Shown here in pieces: positions 1-5,586 of a DNA stretch of 7,145 nucleotides. A model generated the notes under the pieces. The model saw only the letters and a list, made by a program, of their open reading frames with translations. It searched no databases and was not told the DNA's origin. This DNA comes from Gammaproteobacteria bacterium (GTDB taxonomy: Bacteria > Pseudomonadota > Gammaproteobacteria > Pseudomonadales > Pseudohongiellaceae): the NCBI GenBank assembly GCA_016762995.1, contig JAESUT010000204.1, forward strand, positions 1,934-9,078, read 5' to 3'. The position numbers and the translations under genes are program-made. Each line of letters starts with the position of its first letter. Position 1 is the stretch's first letter.

Positions 1-932
1 CCTATAGCCACCGGCACACGAATGCCCGACGCGATCGTGTGTGCGTCGACCCAGGGTTCCGCGTGGCGCGTTCCTTCGTCGAATGCCTTTACTATAGGCG
101 CACAACCCTCAGCCTGCACTGCTACCATGCGTGGGCGTTTAGAGCCTATCCATCCGATAGCCTCTAGCTCATTAAAAGCCTTCCACATGCCAATCAACCC
201 CGTGCCTCCGCCGGTCGGATACAGAATGACATCGGGTACGTTCCAATTTAATTGCTCCGCCAACTCTAATCCCATCGTCTTCTTACCTTCTATACGATAG
301 GGCTCTTTCAGTGTGGAGGCATCGAACCAATTCATGATCTCTTTACCCTCGCCAACGATGCGACCACAGTCATTGATATAACCGTTGGCGAGAAATGTCT
401 TACCACCTTGAAAGGCGATCTCTTCGATATTCACCTTCGGCGTGTCTTCAGGGCAAAAAATATAGGTCTCTATATCTGCGGCTGCACAATACGCAGCAAG
501 CGCGGCGCCGGCATTGCCGTTAGTGGGCATCGCCATGCGCTTGACGCCCAGCTCTTTGGCCATTGCGACGGCAAGCGCCAAGCCTCTCGCCTTAAACGAA
601 CCAGTAGGCAGGCGCCCCTCGTCCTTGATTAAAATCTCGCCGCAACCGTACTCGTTCTGCAATTTCTCAGCAGGTAAAATAGGCGTCATTAATTCGCCGA
701 GTCGAACAATGTTGCTCGCTTTGCGAACTGGCAAGAATTCACGGTAACGCCAGAACTCAGGCAGCCTTCCCTCTAGGTCTTCCTTATCTACCGCTTTCGC
801 CAGAGCATCCAGATCGTATTTGACCAAGAGTGGTTTGCCTGCTTCCGACAGGCCGTGAAGCTGGTCGGCCGGATAAATCTTGCCCGTATAGCTACACTCA
901 AGATGGGTTACAAAAGTATCAATCTCTTCCAT
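1..932 (-). CDS. thrC: Threonine synthase-like PLP-dependent enzyme, C-terminus missing at window edge
   Basis: A fold-type II PLP enzyme that most resembles threonine synthase, which converts O-phosphohomoserine to threonine and phosphate in the cytoplasm. I translated 310 codons by hand. The Schiff-base lysine is K114 in PTGSFKARG (109-117), the cofactor-contacting loop is PTNGNAG (136-142), and the phosphate-cradling loop is PTGGGTG (239-245). Threonine synthases of this type usually run about 390-430 residues, so roughly 90-100 are probably missing. The N-terminus looks like the zinc-ribbon lead-in of this subfamily (LECS...G..Y...PLLVKYDL, 11-41), but only C13 of the expected four cysteines remains. 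The start is the first ATG after an in-frame TGA 12 bases upstream; its ribosome site (GAGA, 940-943) is modest. No hom or thrB is visible beside it. Paralogues with other substrates, such as cysteate synthase, share this fold, so the substrate is less certain than the family. Confidence 0.85.
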   Translation of the reverse strand, partial: MEEIDTFVTHLECSYTGKIYPADQLHGLSEAGKPLLVKYDLDALAKAVDKEDLEGRLPEFWRYREFLPVRKASNIVRLGELMTPILPAEKLQNEYGCGEILIKDEGRLPTGSFKARGLALAVAMAKELGVKRMAMPTNGNAGAALAAYCAAADIETYIFCPEDTPKVNIEEIAFQGGKTFLANGYINDCGRIVGEGKEIMNWFDASTLKEPYRIEGKKTMGLELAEQLNWNVPDVILYPTGGGTGLIGMWKAFNELEAIGWIGSKRPRMVAVQAEGCAPIVKAFDEGTRHAEPWVDAHTIASGIRVPVAI

Positions 933-954
933 GCGTTTTTCTCGTCATTGTCAT
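919..954 (-). other. Possible 11-codon upstream ORF overlapping the threonine synthase-like start
   Basis: On the minus strand an ATG at 954-952 is preceded by GAGGA (967-963) with an 8-base gap, a better ribosome site than that of the main gene. It encodes MTMTRKTHGRD and stops at TGA 921-919, so its end overlaps the main start codon in another frame. Three of 11 codons are Thr. It could couple translation into the downstream gene or simply be chance; the predicted transcription start near 968 leaves the ribosome site at the very 5' end of the RNA. Product existence is unproven. Confidence 0.25.
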
Positions 955-974
955 TTCAAAATTCCTCGTTAAAA

Positions 975-1003
975 CTTATAGCTAAGACTCTTAGCTAACG
1001 CAA
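975..1003 (-). promoter_or_regulatory. Sigma70-like promoter of the threonine synthase-like gene
   Basis: Reading the minus strand, a -35 TTGCGT (1003-998, three of six consensus bases) and a -10 TATAAG (980-975, five of six) are separated by exactly 17 bases. Transcription would begin near 968, giving a leader of about 36 bases. The spacer is almost entirely a perfect palindrome, listed separately, which suggests control by a bound regulator. The weak -35 fits a promoter that depends on or is blocked by such a protein. Confidence 0.55.
979..997. promoter_or_regulatory. Perfect 19-bp palindrome, probable operator
   Basis: TAGCTAAGA-C-TCTTAGCTA has two perfect 9-base arms around one central base. 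It covers the whole 17-base spacer of the minus-strand promoter and the first two bases of its -10 box, 47 bases upstream of the start codon. No T-run follows on either strand and the single-base loop makes an RNA hairpin terminator unlikely, so a dimeric DNA-binding repressor or activator site is the better reading. I do not recognise the consensus of a specific regulator. Confidence 0.6.
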
Positions 1004-1059
1004 TCGAAAAACTCTCTCGATCGCGGCGGCAATAGGCGACAGAAGTAATCCTAATAGTG

Positions 1060-1080
1060 GTCAACAATTAAATTGCCGAC
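1060..1080. repeat. Interrupted inverted repeat, possible second regulator site
   Basis: Centred on A1070 is the dyad GTC-aa-CAATT-A-AATTG-cc-GAC, in which eight of ten base pairs are symmetrical. Its arms differ from those of the 979-997 palindrome, so it would bind a different protein if it binds one. It lies about 60 bases upstream of the minus-strand -35 and about 200 bases before the peptidase gene. The AT-rich core lowers the surprise value. Confidence 0.3.
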
Positions 1081-1205
1081 AAGCCGCATAGGATAGTAGC
1101 CCAACCGCTCACGTCCAGAGCGCTTCATCTTACTCACATCTTCTGGCAAATATAAGAGCAGAGATTTTTGGATCTATCCGCAACTACCCCCTTTTTCAAA
1201 TCAGG

Positions 1206-1211
1206 TATACT
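1206..1211 (+). promoter_or_regulatory. Candidate -10 box for the peptidase-amidohydrolase unit
   Basis: TATACT matches five of six bases of the sigma70 -10 consensus and lies 61 bases upstream of the peptidase start codon. At the right distance upstream there is only a poor -35 (ACTACC at 1183-1188), and there is no extended -10 TG. The promoter may therefore need an activator, or the true start may lie elsewhere in the gap. Confidence 0.3.
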
Positions 1212-1261
1212 TCCTTTCAATTAAGAAAATTTCAGTAACTAGTAGTCGCTGCATAGGTATC

Positions 1262-1265
1262 GGAG
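1262..1265 (+). promoter_or_regulatory. Ribosome binding site of the M13 peptidase
   Basis: GGAG seven bases before the ATG at 1273. It fixes this start, which also gives a complete lipoprotein signal peptide at the very N-terminus. Confidence 0.75.
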
Positions 1266-1272
1266 ATTTCAA

Positions 1273-3381
1273 ATGTCATCATCTAAAAAGGTTTTATTCT
1301 TCACCTCATTTGCATTATTGGCTGCCTGTGGCGCCGAGGAAAGCACAATAGATTCCGCGCAAAGTACCACTCAGGATGAAGCGCGCCCTGCCACTGAAAG
1401 TGCTGAAATGCTCACTGCCGAGCTCGGCAGCTTTGGCATCGATCTGTCGCACCAAGACCCAAACACACCTCCAGGCGATGACTTCTTTCGTTTCGCCAAC
1501 GGCCGTTGGTTAGATACTTATGAATTACCAGCGGATCGCAGCAATTACGGCTCTTTCTCTGTGCTGGGTGATCGTTCCAACGAGAGGGTTCGAACTATTA
1601 TCACGGATCTAACCTCAACTGAGCCGGCGCAGGACACAGTAGAACAGAAGGTCAGCGACTACTATCTAAGCTACATGAATACTGAGACGCTAAATGAGTT
1701 AGGCATTAGTCCCCTGCTACCCGGACTTTCACGCTTAGCGGAAATAGACTCCCTCGAAGAACTCATTAGCGCATTCGGACGCGCGCGCATAGATACAACG
1801 GCCAGCCCGATTAGCTTCCGTATCGGGGCTGATCGAAGCGATCCGGACCGTCATCAGTTAGGTGTCTCAATAGGGGGAACAGGCCTGCCGGACCGTGACT
1901 ACTATCTTGAAGATACCGAGCAGTACCTGAATGTTCGGGAAGAATATGTAGCGCACATTGAGCGTATTCTTAACTTCGCTGATCTAGCAAACACCGCAGC
2001 AAAAGCAGCGGCTGTATTGGCAGTTGAAACGCGAATCGCTGAGCATATCTGGCCGCGAGCCGATCGACGCAATCGCGACCTTACCTACAACCCCATGAGC
2101 TTTGATGACTTCCTCGCCGCCTATCCTGGCTTCGATTGGGAGAGCTATTTCTCTGCCGCTGGCATACAGGAACTTACCGATCTTAACGTTTCCTATCCTA
2201 GCGCCATGGCACCAATCATCGCATTGATCGCGGAAATTTCTGTAGCCGATTGGAACAGCTATATGACTTATCATTTCATCTCTAATAACGCGAGCGTGTT
2301 ATCCGATGAAATTGATCATGAGAACTTTCACTTCTATTCCACAATTTTAAACGGTGTACCGGAACAGAGAGAACGCTGGGAGAGAGGTGTTGCTCGAGTC
2401 GGCGCTCTGAACAGCCTCGGCGAAGCAGTTGGGCAAATCTACGTTGAACGCCATTTCCCGGAATCTGCCAAGCAGCAGATGAATAATCTTGTAGAAAATT
2501 TGAGAACCGCCCTCGCACAAAGTATCGAACAACTTGGCTGGATGAGCGAGGAAACTAAAAAAGAAGCCGTGCTAAAACTTAATTCCTTCCGGCCCAAGAT
2601 TGCCTATCCCGACGAATGGACAGATTTGTCGGCGATAGAAATTCACCGTGGAAACCTTTTCGCTAACGCACAAAGCGTTCGTGAATTTAATTACGAAGAC
2701 AGCTTGAGCCGTCTCGGCGAGCCCACGAATCGCGAAGAATGGGGAATGACCCCTCAGACGGTAAATGCCTATTACAATTCTTCTTTCAATGAAATTGTAT
2801 TTCCCGCTGGAATTTTACAACCACCGTTCTTCGATCCAGCTGCCGACTTGGCTGTAAACTACGGCGGCATCGGCGCGGTCATCGGTCACGAGATGGGCCA
2901 CGGCTTTGATGATCAAGGCTCTAAGTCAGACTCTATGGGCGTACAGCGAAATTGGTGGACAGACGTAGATCGCGCCAACTTTGAAGTTCTAACAACAGCA
3001 CTCGCCGCACAGTACGACCAGTTTGAACCGGTGGAAGGATATTTTATTGACGGCAATTTCACACTAGGGGAAAACATCGGAGACGTTGGCGGTCTATCTC
3101 TCGCTTACCGTGCCTATAAAATGGCACTAGGCGGCGAAGCCGCACCCATTATAGAGGGACTGACAGGTGACCAGCGATTCTTCCTGAGCTGGGCACAAGT
3201 TTGGCAAAGAAAGTATCGAGAAGATGCGCTGATTCAGAGACTGACATCTGACCCTCATTCGCCATCAGAATTTCGTGTCAACGGTGTCGTAAGAAACTTC
3301 GACGAATGGTATGAGGCGTTCGAGGTTCAGCCCGACGATGCCTTATATTTATCACCAGAAGAACGCATTCGTATTTGGTAA
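1273..3381 (+). CDS. M13 family zinc metallopeptidase (neprilysin/PepO-like), lipoprotein
   Basis: A zinc endopeptidase that cleaves short peptides, predicted to be anchored by lipid facing the periplasm or outside. The 702-residue length is normal for M13. Residues 1-19 form a signal peptide ending in the lipobox LAAC; C19 is the only cysteine in the protein, and the following Gly gives no inner-membrane retention signal. A polar linker (20-50) leads to the N-terminal M13 domain, opening with GDDFFRFANGRW (68-79). The catalytic domain has the substrate-contacting NAYY (498-501), the zinc motif HEMGH (539-543), the third zinc ligand E600 in ENIGD with D604, and H662 and R668 in DPHSPSEFR, matching the conserved His and Arg of neprilysin. 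The family-typical C-terminal Trp is present (W702), but the Cys often found near it is not. All catalytic residues are intact. It heads a probable two-gene operon with the amidohydrolase 29 bases downstream. Exact substrates cannot be told from sequence. Confidence 0.95.
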   Translation: MSSSKKVLFFTSFALLAACGAEESTIDSAQSTTQDEARPATESAEMLTAELGSFGIDLSHQDPNTPPGDDFFRFANGRWLDTYELPADRSNYGSFSVLGDRSNERVRTIITDLTSTEPAQDTVEQKVSDYYLSYMNTETLNELGISPLLPGLSRLAEIDSLEELISAFGRARIDTTASPISFRIGADRSDPDRHQLGVSIGGTGLPDRDYYLEDTEQYLNVREEYVAHIERILNFADLANTAAKAAAVLAVETRIAEHIWPRADRRNRDLTYNPMSFDDFLAAYPGFDWESYFSAAGIQELTDLNVSYPSAMAPIIALIAEISVADWNSYMTYHFISNNASVLSDEIDHENFHFYSTILNGVPEQRERWERGVARVGALNSLGEAVGQIYVERHFPESAKQQMNNLVENLRTALAQSIEQLGWMSEETKKEAVLKLNSFRPKIAYPDEWTDLSAIEIHRGNLFANAQSVREFNYEDSLSRLGEPTNREEWGMTPQTVNAYYNSSFNEIVFPAGILQPPFFDPAADLAVNYGGIGAVIGHEMGHGFDDQGSKSDSMGVQRNWWTDVDRANFEVLTTALAAQYDQFEPVEGYFIDGNFTLGENIGDVGGLSLAYRAYKMALGGEAAPIIEGLTGDQRFFLSWAQVWQRKYREDALIQRLTSDPHSPSEFRVNGVVRNFDEWYEAFEVQPDDALYLSPEERIRIW

Positions 3382-3399
3382 TTTAGGCGATTGATAATC

Positions 3400-3403
3400 G
3401 GAG
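3400..3403 (+). promoter_or_regulatory. Ribosome binding site that selects the GTG start of the amidohydrolase
   Basis: GGAG lies seven bases before GTG 3411 but only one base before the alternative TTG 3405, so GTG is the better start. The site overlaps the right arm of a small inverted repeat (CGATT-GAT-AATCG, 3388-3400), which might weakly mask it in the RNA. Confidence 0.65.
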
Positions 3404-3410
3404 CTTGGCC

Positions 3411-5000
3411 GTGATAAACAGAAAAATTGTATTACTGATTAGTTTTCTAGCTATTGGCACAAGCGCCGCACAGCAAAATTTCGATGTGCTCATTCAAGGA
3501 GGACGCATCATCGATGGCTCGGGTAACCCTTGGTATGAGGCCGACGTTGGCATTCAAGGAGACCGTGTCGTCGCGATTGGTGATCTATCCAAAGCAGCGG
3601 CAGACCAAGTGATCGATGCCAGCGGGCTAATTGTTTCCCCAGGATTTATCGACCCTCACACACACGCCCTGCGTGGCATTTTCGATGTCCCTAATGCCGA
3701 GAGTGCCTTGCTGCAAGGAGTCACCACTCTCACCGAAGGCAACGATGGCAGCTCGCCTTACCCTATCGATGAACACTACAGTGCCATCGAAGAGAAACAG
3801 ATAAGCCCCAACTGGGCTGTGTTCGTCGGTCAGGGAACCATCCGTAAGTTAGTCATAGGAGAAGACGACCGAGCAGCGAGCACCGATGAATTACAACGCA
3901 TGAAAGATATGGTGGCAGCCGCGATGGAGCAAGGAGCGCTGGGAATTTCAACCGGCTTATTCTATGTGCCCGGTAGTTTTACCCCAACGCAGGAAGTTGT
4001 AGAACTGTCGAAGGTCGCCGCCCAATACAACGGCATCTATATCTCTCATATGCGCGAAGAAGCGGCACAGCTTCTCGACTCGGTTGCAGAAACTATTCAG
4101 ATTGGTGAGCAAGCAAATATCCCCGTACAGATTACTCATCACAAAGTAATCGGCGTTGAAAACTGGGGCGCATCTATTGATAGTCTACGCATGGTTGATG
4201 AAGCAAGGGCACGAGGAATCGACGTTACGATCGATCAATATCCTTACACTGCATCGCAAACTGGCATTACTGCACTAATACCACAATGGGCACAGGAAGG
4301 TGGCGAGGAGCGCATGATTGCTCGCATTGAAAGCCCCGAGACACGCGGCACGGTGAAGGCAGCAATAGTCGACAAGATTCTCTACGACCGTGGTGGCGGC
4401 GACCCGAAAAACGTTTTCATTTCCCGCAATCCTCGCGACCGTTCTATGGAAGGAAAAAACCTCGCCCAACTAACTGAAGAGCGCGGAATGGCTCCGACTC
4501 CCGAAAATGCGGCAGAAGTGGTAATGGATATCGTAAAGGCTGGTGGAGCAACTGCCGTCTATCACGCTATCGGTCCCGATGATGTAGATCGCATCATGCG
4601 TCATCCTGCTACTGCTATTGGTTCCGATGGCCCTCTGTCCGTGTTTGGAGTTGGCGCGCCACATCCACGTCAGTACGGCACTTTTGCGCGAGTTCTTGGG
4701 TACTACGTGCGAGAGCGCGGCATCATCTCCTTAGAAGAAGCCGTTCGGAAAATGAGTAGCATGTCAGCACAGCGACTCGGTATTCAGAACCGCGGGCTAT
4801 TGGTCGAAGGTTACTTCGCGGACATCGCAATCTTCGATTCAGAAGAAGTGAAAGATATGGCCACATTTGAAGACCCCCACCAATACGCGGTAGGCATGAA
4901 GTATGTTTTGGTCAACGGCGAATTGGTAGTTGAAGGAGGTGAACACACTGGGCGGCACCCCGGTAGAATTCTTCATGGCCCAGGCTATATTGCAGACTAG
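3411..5000 (+). CDS. Exported D-aminoacylase-type amidohydrolase (N-acyl-D-amino-acid deacylase family)
   Basis: A metal-dependent amidohydrolase of the D-aminoacylase group, which removes the acyl group from N-acyl-D-amino acids. With the GTG start it has 529 residues, close to the usual size. Residues 1 to about 20 form a Sec signal peptide (hydrophobic core, then GTSAAQQ), so it should act in the periplasm. The small beta domain (GGRIIDGSG...) leads into the barrel: the HxH motif is H83-T-H85, later ligands are H213 (SHMR) and H243/H244 (THHK), and the catalytic aspartate is D406 (GSDGP). The family-typical HPRQYGTFARVLGYYVRE segment is present. Oddly, the position that is a metal-binding Cys in characterised enzymes (GNCG) is D112 here (GNDG), and the protein has no cysteine at all. 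The usual Asp after HTH is also absent (HTHAL). Substrate class is therefore inferred; a dipeptidase or other amidase activity is possible. It probably shares its transcript with the upstream peptidase. Confidence 0.88.
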   Translation: MINRKIVLLISFLAIGTSAAQQNFDVLIQGGRIIDGSGNPWYEADVGIQGDRVVAIGDLSKAAADQVIDASGLIVSPGFIDPHTHALRGIFDVPNAESALLQGVTTLTEGNDGSSPYPIDEHYSAIEEKQISPNWAVFVGQGTIRKLVIGEDDRAASTDELQRMKDMVAAAMEQGALGISTGLFYVPGSFTPTQEVVELSKVAAQYNGIYISHMREEAAQLLDSVAETIQIGEQANIPVQITHHKVIGVENWGASIDSLRMVDEARARGIDVTIDQYPYTASQTGITALIPQWAQEGGEERMIARIESPETRGTVKAAIVDKILYDRGGGDPKNVFISRNPRDRSMEGKNLAQLTEERGMAPTPENAAEVVMDIVKAGGATAVYHAIGPDDVDRIMRHPATAIGSDGPLSVFGVGAPHPRQYGTFARVLGYYVRERGIISLEEAVRKMSSMSAQRLGIQNRGLLVEGYFADIAIFDSEEVKDMATFEDPHQYAVGMKYVLVNGELVVEGGEHTGRHPGRILHGPGYIAD

Positions 5001-5006
5001 TGTGGA

Positions 5007-5026
5007 TGGCGAAATTCGCCAATTTT
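5007..5026 (+). terminator. Weak terminator-like hairpin after the amidohydrolase
   Basis: TGGCGAA-A-TTCGCCA (5007-5021) is a perfect 7-base inverted repeat; with a realistic loop the stem is 5-6 pairs. It starts six bases after the stop codon and is followed by AATTTT, a short T-run. It would be an inefficient Rho-independent terminator at best. Confidence 0.45.
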
Positions 5027-5093
5027 AATGATTCCTGCCCTACCCCAACCTCCTGATATATTTTAACTACCTGTTTTTTATACCTTTTCCAAA

Positions 5094-5121
5094 TTGGCAC
5101 AATATTCGCAATAGTTATAAG
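5094..5121 (+). promoter_or_regulatory. Sigma70-like promoter of the small membrane protein gene
   Basis: A -35 TTGGCA (5094-5099) and a -10 TATAAG (5116-5121), each matching five of six consensus bases, are separated by 16 bases. This is the best promoter in the window. Transcription would start near 5128, leaving a leader of roughly 48 bases with the ribosome site GGAG at 5166-5169. Confidence 0.6.
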
Positions 5122-5144
5122 GCCACTGCCGAAAGTGGCATTTT
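5122..5144 (+). terminator. Hairpin plus T-run at the promoter start site, possible second terminator
   Basis: GCCACT-GCCGAA-AGTGGC (5122-5139) is a perfect 6-pair stem with a 6-base loop, followed by ATTTTC. It could end read-through from the upstream operon. Because it begins directly after the -10 box, RNA made from that promoter would start inside it and lack the left arm, so it would not trap the small gene's own transcript. A regulator site is an alternative. Confidence 0.35.
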
Positions 5145-5175
5145 CTAAGGCATAGAAGCCGGAATGGAGTAATTT

Positions 5176-5451
5176 ATGAAGCTATTGTCGAATTTCCTAG
5201 TCATCGTATTGATCATCATTGGTGTAGTGGCTGTTCTGCCTCTACTCTCCTTTGGATTTGCCCTATTGGGCGGTGCGGTGGTCTTGGCGATTTGGGTTCT
5301 TCCAGTCTGGATTATCGCCACGTCAGATAAGACCACCGGTTATGAGAAAATAGCTTGGTTGCTTGCGATGTTTTGCCTTTCTTGGTTCGCTTGGATATTC
5401 TATTTTTTCCTAGCCCCCATTAAGCCGCGCGAACGGCAATATCATTATTAG
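5176..5451 (+). CDS. Small three-helix membrane protein, PLDc_N-like
   Basis: A 91-residue, very hydrophobic inner-membrane protein with segments at about 5-24, 26-48 and 57-80, then a short basic and aromatic tail (KPRERQYHY). The second half, with SDKTTGYEKIAW before the last helix and FYFFLAP within its end, resembles the PLDc_N two-helix domain found at the front of cardiolipin synthases and as stand-alone small proteins of unknown role. No phospholipase catalytic HxK motif is present, so it is not itself an enzyme of that kind. The start is supported by GGAG six bases upstream (5166-5169). It has its own promoter and a strong terminator, so it is probably a single-gene unit independent of its neighbours. 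The domain match is by eye and moderate; function is unknown. Confidence 0.8.
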   Translation: MKLLSNFLVIVLIIIGVVAVLPLLSFGFALLGGAVVLAIWVLPVWIIATSDKTTGYEKIAWLLAMFCLSWFAWIFYFFLAPIKPRERQYHY

Positions 5452-5459
5452 TCAGCCTG

Positions 5460-5489
5460 CCTCGGCCCTTGGGTCGAGGTTCATTTTTT
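5460..5489 (+). terminator. Rho-independent terminator of the small membrane protein gene
   Basis: CCTCGGCCC-TT-GGGTCGAGG (5460-5479) forms a GC-rich stem of up to nine pairs with one G-U pair; the innermost pair would open to give a four-base loop. TTCATTTTTT follows, with six Ts at 5484-5489. It begins nine bases after the stop codon and separates this gene from the ABC exporter. Confidence 0.8.
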
Positions 5490-5553
5490 GCGTCCTCTTT
5501 GCATTTAGCCCACTGCTTCTAATACCTCTGGTTTTATTGACCCTCAGTTAAGG

Positions 5554-5559
5554 TATGAT
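5554..5559 (+). promoter_or_regulatory. Candidate -10 box of the ABC exporter operon
   Basis: TATGAT matches five of six -10 bases and lies 27 bases before the ATPase start. A TTGACC at 5537-5542 is too close (11 bases) to serve as its -35, and the correctly spaced hexamer (GTTTTA) is poor. Since a strong terminator precedes it, some promoter should lie in 5490-5580, but I cannot place it firmly. Confidence 0.3.
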
Positions 5560-5586
5560 GTTTGTCAGCACTAGCGGGATAAACGA

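Larger units (their letters stand above)
933..1272. other. Divergent intergenic control region
   Basis: A 340-bp gap between two genes reading outward. It contains the minus-strand promoter with its embedded palindrome, a second interrupted dyad near 1070, and a candidate plus-strand -10 with the ribosome site of the peptidase gene. I saw no open reading frame longer than the 11-codon one at 919-954, no tRNA-like cloverleaf and no recognisable riboswitch. The stretch 1081-1200 shows nothing I can assign beyond a lone TATAAG at 1151-1156 without a convincing -35. Confidence 0.6.

Noticed and set aside
22..747. Three plus-strand open frames (22-300, 408-632, 514-747)
   Set aside because: They lie opposite the threonine-synthase-like gene, whose minus-strand translation carries clear family motifs throughout; the plus-strand products show no recognisable domain and no ribosome sites.
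979..997. Palindrome as a transcription terminator
   Set aside because: The loop would be one base, the stem is AT-rich, no T-run follows in either direction, and it lies inside a promoter rather than after a gene.
933..1272. Riboswitch or small RNA in the divergent gap
   Set aside because: The minus-strand leader is predicted at only about 36 bases, too short for a riboswitch, and I saw no multi-stem fold or known conserved core elsewhere in the gap.
1984..2532. Minus-strand open frames inside the peptidase gene
   Set aside because: They overlap a fully conserved M13 coding frame, and their translations are Cys/Arg/Ser-rich with no recognisable domain, as expected of antisense shadows.
3957..4664. 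Minus-strand open frames inside the amidohydrolase
   Set aside because: Shadows of a well-supported gene; no ribosome sites or domains.
4912..5336. Minus-strand open frames of 62 and 63 codons around the small membrane protein
   Set aside because: One runs through a terminator hairpin and promoter, the other lies antisense to a gene with a good ribosome site; neither resembles a known protein.
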